64,000 bases of DNA, taken from positions 153,574,001-153,638,000 of the forward strand of contig JBITNC010000001.1 of NCBI GenBank assembly GCA_050084985.1. The letters run 5' to 3'. Both the position numbers and the translations under genes were made by a program. This document shows, piece by piece, positions 11,041 through 22,360 of this stretch. The DNA comes from Nageia nagi (taxonomy: Eukaryota; Pinophyta). Position 1 is the first letter of the stretch. Each line of letters opens with the position of its first letter. The notes beneath the pieces are model-generated. The model had not been told where the DNA came from and did not search any database. It saw only the letters and a program-made list of their open reading frames with translations.

Positions 11041-12640
11041 GCTGGTCAATGCTTGGGAAGTGTGACCACTCCCAATATTTTATGAAGGTACTCAAATACT
11101 TCCTTGGGAAATGGTTTTGTGAAGATATCCGCTACTTTTTGTATTATTGGAATAAAATCTAACTTAACCTCTCCTTTAGCAACCTTATCCTTCTAAAAAC
11201 GATACTAGATAGCAATATGTTTTGTGCAAGAATGATAATTGGGTTCTTTAAGATATGAATTGCACTTGTATTACCAAACATGATTGAAATTGGTTCATTG
11301 ATCTAAATACCAAGATTGTTTACCATTTTCTTGATGCATAAAACTTGTGTACAATAAGATGTTGCTACTATATACTATGCTTATGTTATAGATAAAGATA
11401 TTGATTCTTATTTCTTATTGTACCATCCCACAAGATTTTCACCCAAGTAAAATACACCTCCACTAGTACTTTTCTTGTCATCAACACTCCATACCTAATT
11501 TGCATATAAATATACAATAATTGTGAATTCCTTCCCTTGGGATACCATAAGCCATTATTCATTATACCTTTGAGTTACTGAAATATCCTCTTCACTATAA
11601 TCACATTTATCTCTTTGGGACTAGTTTGAAAATATGCAACCATGCATGCTACCTACAATATGTGAGGTCTAGTAGTTGTCAAGTATAATAATATCCCAAT
11701 CATGTACTTGTACATATTTTTATCAATAGGTGGAGATTTTTCATCCTTGCTTAGCTTACAACATATCATCATGGGAATGATTATCGATATGCAATCCTAC
11801 ATAGTAAAATTTTTCAACATTTCTTTTACATAATTGATTTATGAAATAAATATACCATTTTTCAACTATCTTACTTGCAATCCAAGAAAATATGCAATTT
11901 CACCTATCATGGATATTTCAAATTTTGTTTGCATCTTATTTGTAAAATATTTAGATAAGTCATCCATGCATCCTCTAAAAATAATATCATCTACATAAAC
12001 CATAAAAAATATTGATTTTCACTTTAATATTTAATGTAGATATTACTACCCATCATATCTTTTCTAAAGCCCTATTGGTGAACATAAGCATCCAGCCTTG
12101 AGTACCATTGTTGGGGTGCCTATTTCAAATTGTATAGTATTTTTTTAACTTACATACCATATTAGGATCATTTTATATCTAAAAAAGATCTAGTTTCTCA
12201 ATGCATTCTTCTCCCTTAAGTTTTCTATTTAGTAATGTTAACTTCACATCCATTTGATAAACCTTGAAAATTTTGTAGACTACTAAAGCAAGCAATATTC
12301 TTATTGCTTATAGTTAGGTTGCAAGTGCAAAAAGTCTCTTCAAAATCAATACCTTCAACCTATGCATAGACTTTACAAACTATTCTTTTCTTATTTCTAA
12401 CAACCTGACCATTTTCATTTAACTCATTCAAAAAAAAAACCAAATTGGTACCAATAATAGTTTTGTTTTTTATTCTTGGCACTAGCTCCCAAGTGTTATT
12501 TTTCTAAATTTGATCTAATTCTTCATTTATAGCCTTTATCTAACTTTCATATTGAATTGACTTGGTAATATTTTTAGGTTCTATATTAGACAACAATGAA
12601 AAAAATCTTACCATTTTTCTCCTTGTTTAAACACCAACTA
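11041..12640 (-). pseudogene. copia-2 reverse transcriptase and RNase H
   Basis: Reading right to left, the RT begins near 12620 and carries VYVDDIIF (catalytic Asp pair, near 11990), followed by FEISMIGEIAYFLGLQV and YKYMIGILLYLTTTRP. RNase H follows (GWYNKK near 11430, then NTSAIHILKNPI near 11250), ending in VADIFTKPFPKEVFEYLHK near 11080. This is the standard copia order and end. Stops and frameshifts are frequent, so no enzyme can be made. The extreme C-terminus matches the piece retained in copia-3 (EVFDYSS there, EVFEYLH here). Confidence 0.88.
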
Positions 12641-13724
12641 TGGGATCTTCAATTATTTGTTTTTTGCGATAATCTCTTTGCCAAGTTGTGGATATGATTT
12701 TCTTGCATCTCTCTTTATCTTGCCATGAATATTCTACCTCTAAATCACTCTTTTATACCTATGAATTATCTTTTGATTTGTTTTCTACTTTTCTCTTCCT
12801 TATCTCCTTCAACAATCTCTTTGTAAATCATAAAGTTTTTGACATCACTCTTTGGTAGTTCTCCCTTTTCATCAACCTTGACATTAGTGATTTCAATAAT
12901 TCTTCTTAGAATCTTGTTATAACATTTGTAAACCTTTATTTTTGTTGAGTAACCAATATATATGCCTTCATATGCTCTATCTTCAAACTTACTAAGATTT
13001 TCTTTAGTTCTTTTGATGTAACACTTGCTACCAAAAGCTTTTAAGTGTCTCATTGTTTCTCTTTTGTCAAACCAAAATTTGTATGGTATCTTACTTTCAT
13101 GCAACCTTAATATCCATTTTTTCTAAATGTAAATTATTGTGTGCACTACCTCTTTCCAAAATTTATCTACAATCTTGCTTTCAATCAACATAGTTCTTAC
13201 CTTTTCTTATATTTCCCTATTCTTTCTCTCTATGATACCATTTTGTTGGGGTGTCCTAGCTCTTGAAAACTATCTCTTGATGTCATATTTTTCATAATAT
13301 TCTATAAAATCCTCTATATTGAAATTTACTCCTCCATCTAATCTTAAGCATTGAACCCTTTTTCCTATTTTATTCTCAACCTAATTTTTGAAAACCTTGA
13401 ACATCTCAAAAACTTTTGATTCATGCTTCAAAAACATTACCCATGTCATTCTAGAATAGTCATCCATGCAAAACATAAAATATTTATTCCCATTTATGCT
13501 TTGCATTCTCATGGGTCCACACTTGAATTAGTACATACAAGTTCCAAAGGTTTGGTAGAATAGTACTCTTTTGCCTTGAATGAAATTTGAGTTAGCTTAC
13601 CTTTTTGACATAAGATGCAAATGTTATTTGATGGCTTGTTGATGTTAGGAATGTCTTTTACAACTTTATTTGAACTTATTTTCACTAGATTATCGAAGCT
13701 GATATGCCCAAGTCTCTTATGCAA
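12641..13724 (-). pseudogene. copia-2 integrase
   Basis: The pre-integrase zinc-binding part is at 13724-13509 (HKRLGHISFDNLVKI, then CILCQKGK; an H2C2-type finger). The core follows with FCMDDYSRMTWVMF and RLDGGVNF, then RTPQQNGIIERKNREI near 13220-13260, which holds the catalytic Glu. The C-terminal region (13104-12766) has IPYKFWFDKRETMRHLKAFGSKCY and YEGIYIGYS. The integrase is nearly full length but interrupted by stops and frame changes. It joins retroelement DNA to the host chromosome in the nucleus. Confidence 0.88.
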
Positions 13725-14130
13725 AATTTAGTTCTCATCCTCCTTTCTAAGAAAACATGATCCCTCTAAAGCCTCTATCAGTGTGTACAAATTTCTAGAA
13801 ATCCTTGTTCTCAGCTATCAATTTGCCACTATTTGCCCTTCTAATTTTACATCTTTTTTTTCTTAAATATCACAGTATGGAATTTATCACAAACCATGAA
13901 AAACACTTCTTCTAAGTTGATTTTCCTACTATTGATATTAATTGTGCCTCTTCCAACTATCTTGACTCAATCATTATTACCAAACTTAACCAAACCACCT
14001 TCATATTGTTGCAACTTTTCAAACCTTTGTTTATCGCTAGTCATGTGACTTGAGAAGCCATTATCAAGTATCCACAGTGTTGTTTTATCTTGTACTTTAA
14101 AATTTATTTGTATTATTAATTATTCCTTAT
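13725..14130 (-). pseudogene. copia-2 protease
   Basis: Contains LWILDNGFSSHMTSDKQRF near 14050-14100, the copia aspartic protease pattern with Asp retained but the following S-G changed to N-G. Downstream phrases KFGNND, INLEEVFFMV and CKIRRANSGKL parallel the copia-3 protease. Stops interrupt the frame. This protease would cut the Gag-Pol polyprotein. Confidence 0.8.
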
Positions 14131-15620
14131 CATTCTTTGATTGTTCTTTCTCCTTCCATACTTGTTTTACTTTAGGTTTGGGCTCTTGTACTTGTTCTTC
14201 ATTTTATGTTTCTTGCATAGAGTTTTCTTGTATTTTTATATTTTGTCTCATAGATTGAAATCCTCTATCTTGAAGACCATTACAAGCATTCCAAACTCTT
14301 ATTATATGTCCAAACTTATGGCAATCATAGCATTCTAATGAATATTCCATTAATGGTCCTCATGCATTCCTACTTACAAAAGTTCTTGGTGTACCATTAA
14401 ATTTGCAATCTGACAATTTATGACCATAATCATTGCATTTAAAATAATTACCATTAAAATAAAAGATTGAACCCAATTTGTGATCTTTTTTAGGATTTTG
14501 TAGGTGCCATTAATTACCTTCTTTGATGCTAGACTTTTGTGAAATCATCATAATCAACATTCCTCTCTTGCCTTACATCCTCTTTCATTGATTTATTTTC
14601 TTCTTTCTTGAGAACTTTTGTATTCTTAGCCTCTATTACATTTCATGATTATACCTTTTCAAAACCCAAGCCAAACTTAATCGAAGAATTTTTTTGACTT
14701 TTTATTATTTCTTCCATCTTTTGGAACTACCCTCAAGAATTTGATATGCACCAATTCTCTAATTCATTTCTTCCAACTCCATCCTCAAGCCAACTATCTC
14801 CTCTTCAAGTTTAGTACAATTTTCAACTTTCATAGTAAGTTACACCTCTATATATTCATATAATGTTTTGGATTCCTCAACTTACAATTTTAGACTTGCT
14901 ATAATGTCATTTGGATTATCAAGATTTTTTGATGTTTTTCTATGCCTGTTCATTTCTTTTCTAATTCAATGAAGTTTGCAATTAGTTTGCCTTCAAGATC
15001 AACTTTTGCTTCAATTTCTTCTTCTTTTTTTTTGCTCTTCTTCTTTTTTTTATTATTTATCTTCAAATGCCATAAATAATGCCTCATTGCATTCTTACTT
15101 AAACTCCCCACTAGAACTCTCATCTACTGAACTTATATTTTTTGATATGAAGCTCTTCTTATTTGGATTATTTCTTTTGAATTTAGATTTCTTCATGTTG
15201 ATTCTTTCTTTATGTGACTTCTCCTCATTATTTTCCTTTTTATTATAAGGATACTTAGCTAAAAAATCTCCAATATCTCCATAATTGAAACATTTAAATG
15301 GTAATTTTTCTTTATATTTTCCCTTACCTCTTTCTAATTTATGAACAAAGTTTTCTTCCATATCATTAGATTGTTCTTCTTCTGCTAAATCTGATTTTGC
15401 ACTTTTTTTTACTTTAAATATTTCTTCTCTATCAGTGGATTTTGAGTTTTTAATTCTCATTTCATATGCAATTAGCAAACCATGCATATCATCCATACTA
15501 AAACTATTCAAATTTTTATCTTCTTCTATAGCTAAGACTTTTGAATCAAATCTAAGAGGAAGAGATCTTAATACATTGGACTACATTAGTTGTATGTTGG
15601 GAAATCATATTTTAGTTTGG
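14131..15620 (-). pseudogene. copia-2 gag (5' truncated)
   Basis: The clearest part is 15511-15095, with FSMDDMHGLLIAYEMRI and then ERGKGKYKEKLPFKCFN, followed by a decayed CCHC knuckle in which two cysteines are Tyr. Upstream LRSLPLRFDSKVLAIEE is readable to about 15610. The match to copia-3 gag ends there, so roughly the first 150 codons, the leader and the 5' LTR are gone. A linker near 14130-14160 reads KQVWKEKEQSKNDKE, almost the same as in copia-3. Lysine-rich and acidic tracts with many frame breaks lie between. Confidence 0.8.
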
Positions 15621-15639
15621 TTGAAATGAATATCCCACT

Positions 15640-16500
15640 CCATAATTGCTCTTGGGAGTCTACCTATCTTGGGAGTCTTCCTTTAGCCTTCTTATTCTCT
15701 CTTCAATCTTTTCCCCTTTCATAATAATCTCTAGATAATTGCATTCCATGAGATTACATTCATTTATGTACATTATGCATTCATTGCAATCCATGAAATG
15801 TTGTTTGGATTATGTATTTTGATAAACCATTCCCATGTTTTGTATATTCTTCCACATTCAACATACATGGCTATTTGGGGACTCACAGCCACAATATTTG
15901 ATGTATAACCATTTTCAACTCTTCTTTTATGAATCTCCTTACCTTCATCAAGAGCTTATTTGATGGAACATGCTACAAAAGTGTTGGTAAAGGTTTTAAA
16001 TTTTGTGTTCACTTTTGAGCATTACATGCTCTTTCAAAAAAGCCATTTTGTGTGTATCCTATCATCATTGCAGTTTATGAATTGGTTTGCAACACGTCTA
16101 TCAAATATTAAGCCTTGTGTTATCTCACATATTATATTCAAATCCACAATATTTGATGAGAAATTATTTTCAACTACATTTTGATAGATTTCCATACCTT
16201 CTTCTAAAGCTTCCATGATGGCACATGTCAAAAATATGTTGACATAGGTTTCAGATTCTAGATCTATGCTTGATGATTACATCTACTCAAAATGCCTATA
16301 ATGCCTTCTTAGAAAAACTATATTGTGTGATCAAGGCATTTAGAACCATAATATCTAATGAGAAACCATTTCAACTACTCTTTAATGGATATGCATACCA
16401 CCTTCTTGAGCTATCATGGTGGTACGTGTCAAAAGAATGCTAGAAAACATTGTAGAGTTTGGATTTACATTTGATAGAAGAGTTAGGTTAAACACCTCTA
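15640..16500 (-). pseudogene. pentatricopeptide repeat (PPR) gene fragment
   Basis: Three consecutive blocks on the minus strand repeat the PPR phrase A-L-x-E-G-x-E-I-H. They are MIAQEGGMHIH near 16400, ALEEGMEIYQNVVENNF near 16150-16220 and ALDEGKEIHKRRVENGY near 15900-15960. The last continues as SNIVAVSPQIAMYVECGRIYK and NISWIAM, the typical PLS-class PPR order, and NVISWNAII near 15740 belongs to the next repeat. PPR proteins bind organellar RNA in plants. The blocks are about 260 bp apart, in changing frames and with stops, so this is a dead gene or retrocopy. It abuts the truncated copia-2 gag at about 15620. Confidence 0.75.
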
Positions 16501-18873
16501 TAATCCATTATGAAAACCATTACTATATATACTCTACCATCATCATTCTATTGAATGATGATTTGCACTTTGAGAAGGCATTTCTCTATCCCTTGTCATG
16601 CAATTTCTCTCTCTCTATGTTTCTCATTAGCAATTATGCTATGAGACTCATATGGGTTTTTGAAGACACACTTTGTGACTACACACTCTCTTGTTTAAGG
16701 AGGATGGAATATATTATGTGGCACAACATCATGTTATTAATGAGTAATGTTGAGGAATTCGATGATGACTAGGATGTCATTAATCCCAATTATCTTCAAT
16801 CAATAGTGAGTACTTAGTGGAGTTTTATGATATGATGCTTATTGTAGGATGTTATAATAATGTGCAATAAGAGGAATATTAATTTTAAATGAAATTTATA
16901 TGATGAAATATTAATTGAATAGATTTTATGGTGTGCATATATTTCATTAAACTATATACAAATTAAAATGGTAATAAAATTAACTTTGAAAAATATTTTG
17001 TATGATGTGGTCATGTGTATTGATTTGATCTTAAGATTTTATTTTTATCATATGACCAAGGAAGGGAGGTATCCCTAAAAAAGGCATAAAATCCTCCTAA
17101 GGTATATAAAAGGAGTTTTAAATGAATGAAAATAATGTAGATAGCATTATTTGCATCATGGCCAAATATGAAATGGGATTGTCTTAATCCTCAAACTCCA
17201 ATCCTTTCCTGGTACTTGATCCTTTGAAAGAAGCTTGAAGATGAAGAGGAATCTACATCAAAGATGAGATGCATTTAATACTCTTTAGATAATTTTGATG
17301 TATTTACCATATTTAAATTTATAAGGTACCCTCTTGTAAATGATAAGGGTTATCCTCATTTATGTACATTAATATTATCATTTTATGAAATGCAAGTTGG
17401 GTAAAAGTTGATTAAATGGGCATAATCTACTTTTTAATAAGTTTGTAATTAGACCTCTTAATACTAAAGTAGGAACTCCAAATATAATGGAGGTAGTTAT
17501 GAGAAATGTGAAGTAATATAGATTCAAGGGAACAATCAAATGATCAACCTTAGTATCCTTACAATGTAAGAAAATCATGAACAACTTTGGATTTCTAGTC
17601 TTTAATTGTGAATAAGAGTAGAGATTGATAAATCTTAGTAATACTATAAGGGATTAAAGTTAAATAAACTATATAGGTTTCTATTAAACCTAATTCTTTG
17701 TATAGGGAATAATAATTTAATACTTGGTAAGTTAAAACCTAACAAGGTAACCCTAATATCCTTAGGACACATAAAATATATTTCTCATTGAGAAAGAAAA
17801 GGTTGTTGAATCTTAAGAATCCTTGAATCTCAATAGGGATCAAGATGGAATCAAATAGGATTAGTTTTAAATAGTGAGTTAATTGACAAAATAACAATGG
17901 TTATGTTTGTAAGGTTCATCAATCAATCTTAGAGGTGAATTAACTCACAAATACAAATCAATCTTAGAGTATAATATATGAGAGATAAAAGTCAAAGATG
18001 AACTAGACAACAACCTATATGAAATATTAATCCTTAAGGAATCAATTTAGCCAAAAAGGAAACTTTTATATGGATTAATAAATGAAGAATATGTGGACTA
18101 TTTGTTGCTTGAACCTTCCTTGCTATATGATAATACAAAAGAATATACCTTGAGTAAGGACCACTTTGCACTGCACTTCTTTATAGAATTAGTTGACTTT
18201 AGTGTCATCTCAAAGCATGTTATTAAATAGTATTATGAGAAATTTTATAAATTAGTATTAATTACATAGTTCCATGTGTATTGGATATTTGTATTACTTC
18301 CAAATATCTTTTGTGACTTTCTAAGCAAGTTATTTTGAGTCTTCATGCATATGCTTTGCTTATTGATTTTAAACTCTAAGTATGATTTATTTTAATACCT
18401 CATGCATAGTATGAACATGGAACTTATATTCCTATGAATTGATATGAGATTAGTTATTTTAACTTTGTTAGGTCATGGGTGATTTTTATTTTATAAACTT
18501 GCTTAAATTTAATTAGACTATAAAACCCACTCGAGGGTATTGCTTTGATACCCACGGCTCCCAAGATATGGGCATGAGGATGCCAAATTTTATGGTGAGC
18601 CTGGCTAATAGATATGGATAAGCTAGTGTCTCACATCCTTGATAGGTTGTTAGATGAGGATAATAGTTGATAAAACTATGATTATTGGGTGAAGGTAATT
18701 TAGTAGTCATACTAATTACAGTTTAGCACATAGGAGTATGATGATTATTCCATAGGTGATGATGTTACTTGCTCATAATAAAGTTTATCTAGGATAAACT
18801 ATCTATTCCTATGATTTAGAGGGTTATCATTGCATGAGGATGAATAACTTAGTGGATGTGTATTCTCTTGGGT
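16501..18873. other. no recognisable gene
   Basis: AT-rich sequence with scattered short frames. A TATA-like gtatataaaaggag lies at 17103-17116 on the plus strand and might belong to an unrecognised LTR promoter. A small inverted repeat gggtat...ataccc is at about 18534-18552. I could not identify an element here. The last five bases before copia-3 are its target site. Confidence 0.4.
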
Positions 18874-18878
18874 GATAT

Positions 18879-21213
18879 TGTTGTTCTTCGAGTGACACTG
18901 AGAGGGGGGGGGGTGAATCAGTGTATATAAAAATAATCAATTTAATCTTCTTAAATAAAGACAGATTAAAAGTCAGAGAAAAATGAGCAAGCACACCAGT
19001 ACATCACACAACACCAGATGTAATGAGGTTCACCAGATTGGCTACATCCCTGAAATTGACTGCTTGGACACCAATCCAAATCCAGCCATTAAAGAAAGCT
19101 TACAGATTCACAGCACCAACTGTGAAGGGTAGCACCAACTACCACTTTGAGAATAACAGCACCAACTGCTTGGAGCATCGACTCCAGCTCTCAAATTCAC
19201 AGCACCAACTGTGAAGGGTAGCACCCACTACCACTTTGAGCATAGCAGCACCTACTGCTTGGAGCACCAACTCCAGCTCTCAAATTCACAGCACCAACTG
19301 TGAAGGATAGCACCAACTACCACTTATCAAGCACCCACTTGAGACAACATTAAAAGGGAGGAAGGAATACAGTTCTAGAAGACCCTCAATGGTCTAGCTC
19401 TAATGCTCACTGTTCATTCTCTGCACATAGCTCCAAAGTAACACAGTTAAACAATCACTATACTCTTTGCATATTCATTTGCTCACATCACCTTCTCCAG
19501 ATACTCCCCTCTTCCATGCTATTACCTCCTCTCACGCACTTCTCTACACGCACATCTCATCACACTCTATTGCCTCCACTCTGGCACTTCACTCTACACA
19601 CTTCGGATGCTTCACACTGCACACTTCAGATACTTCACTCTGCACACTTCGCTTCACGCACATCTCATCACACACTATTGCCTTCACTCCGGCACTTCAC
19701 TCTACCCACTACGGATACTTCACACTACACACTACAGATTCTCACTTACACTTCTTTTCTCTCTTTGAGCTGTGCAATCACAACTACCACTCTCCTCGAG
19801 CTGTGCACTCACACCTTCCACTCTCCTCGAGCTATGCACTCACCACTACCGCTTCATTTCCTTCTCACCCTATGTCCTCATTTTTCACACTCCACACACT
19901 CCTTCTTTTTTCACATTCACTCTTCACCTCATTCCTGTAATTAACCGTTACACGTCAAGAAAACTCCAAGAGACTGTTCCTATCATTACACGTTATCAAA
20001 AACAAACTGAAAAGGAATCCTTGTTTGTAACTGCTTCTGCACCAAAGGGAGTTCACTATTTGAGTCTGCAACTGCTGTAACTGACGAATGCTCCTATTGC
20101 TCAAACAGATTTGTTCAGACACGTATACCTCTTTCACCACTGATTTCGGAGATTTCTGATAATTCCAGACTCTTTTCTTCTTCATAAAGGTATTTTGGAT
20201 AATTCTGGACTCTTTTCTTCTTCATAATGGTATTTCTGATAATTTCGGACTCTTTTCTTCTTTATAAAGGTATTTCGGATAATTCCGGACTCTTTTCTTC
20301 TTCATAATGGTATTTCTAATAATTCCGGACTCTTTTCTTCTTTATAAAGGTATTTGGATAATTTCGGACTTTTCAACACCTACACCATGATGTCATCATC
20401 TCCAGACTCCGATCTCTGCACTTTTATCTTCGCACTTTTGTCTCCGGACTTTTCAACACCTACACCATGATGTCATCATCTCCGAACTCCGGTCTTTACC
20501 ACAACGTGACTCTCTTATTTTCTGTGACATCATCCTTTTTAATCCGAAAAATTTGACTTCCGGGACATTTACTTTATGGACTCCATATTGTCAATCTCTC
20601 TTTGCCGATCTCATCTCTGCATTCTAGAATGCTTTATTCGCTGGCTCCGGCTCTTTGATCACTCTTTGCTGACCTCATCATCTCCGGAACCCGGTTCTAT
20701 TCACAAATGTGAACATCGTTCTCCCGTGACATCATCTCTTGCTTCCAGATTGTTTTACTCGCTGGCTCTGGCTCTTTGATCACTCCTTGCTTACCTCATC
20801 ACTTTCGGACTCCAGTTTTGAGTGAAGGCCCGAAATCGCTGACATCATCTCTTCCGGAACGCTTTGTTTACTAACCCCGGCTTTACCAAAATCATGTGTT
20901 GACAACATTACAATCACTCATCACCTCTGGAACCTGGTCAAAACCTTCAGAACCTGATCAGAACCTTCGAAACCTGATCAACACCTTGTTGACAACAGTT
21001 ACAGTCACGCTTCACCTCCGGAACCCGGTTAGAACCTCCGGAACCCGATCAACACCCTGTTGACAACAGTTACAGTCACGCTTCACCTCCGGAACCCGAT
21101 CAACACCCTGTTGATAACAGTTACAGTCATGCTTCACCTCCAGAACCCGGTCAGAACCTCCAGAACCCGATCAACACCACGTTGACAATAATTACAATCA
21201 CTCACGCTCAACA
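18879..21213 (-). repeat. copia-3 3' LTR (2,335 bp)
   Basis: Starts tgttgttcttcg and ends cgctcaaca on the plus strand. It contains three repetitive modules. One is a gcaccaact-rich tract (19103-19345). One is an exact 40-bp unit repeated five times (20161-20360; aattcyrgactcttttcttc plus a ttcataaagg-type half). The third is a set of about four units beginning cacctccggaacccg and ending gttacagtcacgctt (20928-21213). A run of ten G is at 18904-18913 (eight in the other LTR). The LTR is unusually long for a copia element. Open frames within it look fortuitous. Confidence 0.95.
20161..20368. repeat. 40-bp tandem repeat inside LTR
   Basis: Five successive 40-bp units plus a partial one, starting at 20161, 20201, 20241, 20281 and 20321. 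Units alternate between ttcataatgg and tttataaagg versions, which suggests an 80-bp higher-order period. The same array is at about 25476-25683 in the other LTR, so it predates the insertion. Confidence 0.9.
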
Positions 21214-21227
21214 ATCTCCCCCTTTGG
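21214..21227 (-). promoter_or_regulatory. copia-3 polypurine tract
   Basis: Minus strand reads CCAAAGGGGGAGAT directly before the 3' LTR. It is the expected primer for plus-strand DNA synthesis. Confidence 0.9.
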
Positions 21228-21446
21228 AATTGTTGGCAACACCAACTGATCAGACACCAACATCGGGACTTTTCTCTCCCCCTTTGTCAACAATAACAAA
21301 GGGCATTTACAGACTCCCCCTGAGTCCATACATGACATTCTCAGGAAACACAGGATATACAGAAACAATATAGGAAGGAAAAATAAGCACTCCCCCTGAG
21401 AATGTGACGTCCAGAACTAGCTAATGCTTGGGAAAGACAACAACTC

Positions 21447-21733
21447 CTAGCTTGAATAATCAAATACTTCTCCTTGCGCCACTCTTTCTTTTTGATTTTT
21501 AAATGCTTTGAACATTTCAAAAGCTTCAGATTTACGTATCAAAAAGTGCACCCAAGTCATTCTTGAATAATCATTTATGAACAGAATAAAATACTTATCT
21601 CCATTGACGCTGTGTGTTCTCATTGGTCCACATAGGTCGGTGTGTATGATTTCCAATGGTCTGCTTGTGTGATTTTTTTTTTTTTTTTTTTTTGTGTCAT
21701 GAGTCACAAATATCATTTACTAGTTTGCTGATA
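21447..21733 (-). pseudogene. copia-3 truncated integrase fused to RNase H end
   Basis: Contains the start of the integrase core, IIHTDLCGPMRT (first catalytic Asp) and YSRMTWVHFLIRKSEAFEMF. After the FKAFKNQKE phrase the reading switches to GEVFDYSS and stops. That end corresponds to the C-terminus after RNase H in copia-2 (KEVFEYLHK). The second Asp and the catalytic Glu of integrase, all of RT and nearly all of RNase H are missing. A run of about 25 T at 21668-21692 (poly-Lys in translation) replaces the end of the zinc finger linker, probably a slippage expansion. Confidence 0.85.
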
Positions 21734-22360
21734 CTAGGCATATCTCTTACTGCTCTTATGCCATAGCCAATCATCACTCTCCTTGCCTAGAAGACATGAT
21801 TCCACTGAAATATCTGATAAGATGTATAAATTACCATAGGTTCTTATACCAACTGCTACCAGTCTACCACTATTTGCCCTTCGGATCTCACAGCCATGCT
21901 TTTTGAAAATTACATCATGTCCTTTGTCACATATTTGATTGATGCTTAACAAATTATGCTTCAATCCCACAACAAATAATACCTCTTCAGATCTGATGTT
22001 GCTGTCATTTATTTTGACTGTCCCTTTGCCGATAATCTGTGCACCATCATTGTTTCCAAATCTAACTGACCCACCTTCATATTTCTGTAGTCTTTGAAAT
22101 TTCTTCTTGTCACCTGTCATGTGACTTGAGCATCCGCTGTCTAATATCCATGGTGATGGTTTGTTTTGAGCTTTTAATTCTGTTTGAGCAATTAAGGACT
22201 CTTTATCCTTTTTGGGTTTCTCCTTTTCTTTCCAGACTTGTTTTACTTTTGTTTCAGCTTTTTGTTTCTTATTATACTTTTCTCCTTCCTGTGGATGACT
22301 GCTCTGAAACTGTTTATTCTGTCTTATGGAAGGAAATTGTCTCGATGGAAAGAACCTCAT
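21734..22360 (-). pseudogene. copia-3 protease and pre-integrase start
   Basis: A 208-codon open frame. A basic linker (VWKEKEKPKKDKE) leads to the aspartic protease motif WILDSGCSSHMTG, with the active Asp-Ser-Gly intact. KFQRLQKYEGG, VRFGNNDGAQIIGKG, EVLFVVGLKHNLLSINQ and CEIRRANSGRLVAVG follow. It ends at the pre-integrase phrase DDWLWH, after which about 40 bases holding the RxGHxxxxNL part of the zinc finger are lost and the frame shifts. It is one frame off the preceding gag frame (shift near 22360-22400). Confidence 0.9.

Noticed and set aside
16416-16772. 118-codon plus-strand frame
   Set aside because: It partly overlaps the minus-strand PPR remnant, has no recognisable domain, and no related phrase occurs elsewhere in the window.
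18530-18560. Small inverted repeat gggtat...ataccc as a terminator or RNA element
   Set aside because: A six-base stem in eukaryotic AT-rich DNA with no adjoining gene is expected by chance.
19467-20080. Overlapping open frames of 100-157 codons in the LTR (repeated at 24782-25395)
   Set aside because: They occur in several frames at once over a C- and T-rich, stop-poor tract, and consist of low-complexity His/Ser/Thr/Leu. Their presence in both LTRs follows from LTR duplication.
21668-21692. Run of about 25 T as a LINE or SINE poly(A) tail
   Set aside because: It lies inside the pre-integrase part of copia-3 with coding sequence continuing on both sides, so it is more simply a slippage expansion.
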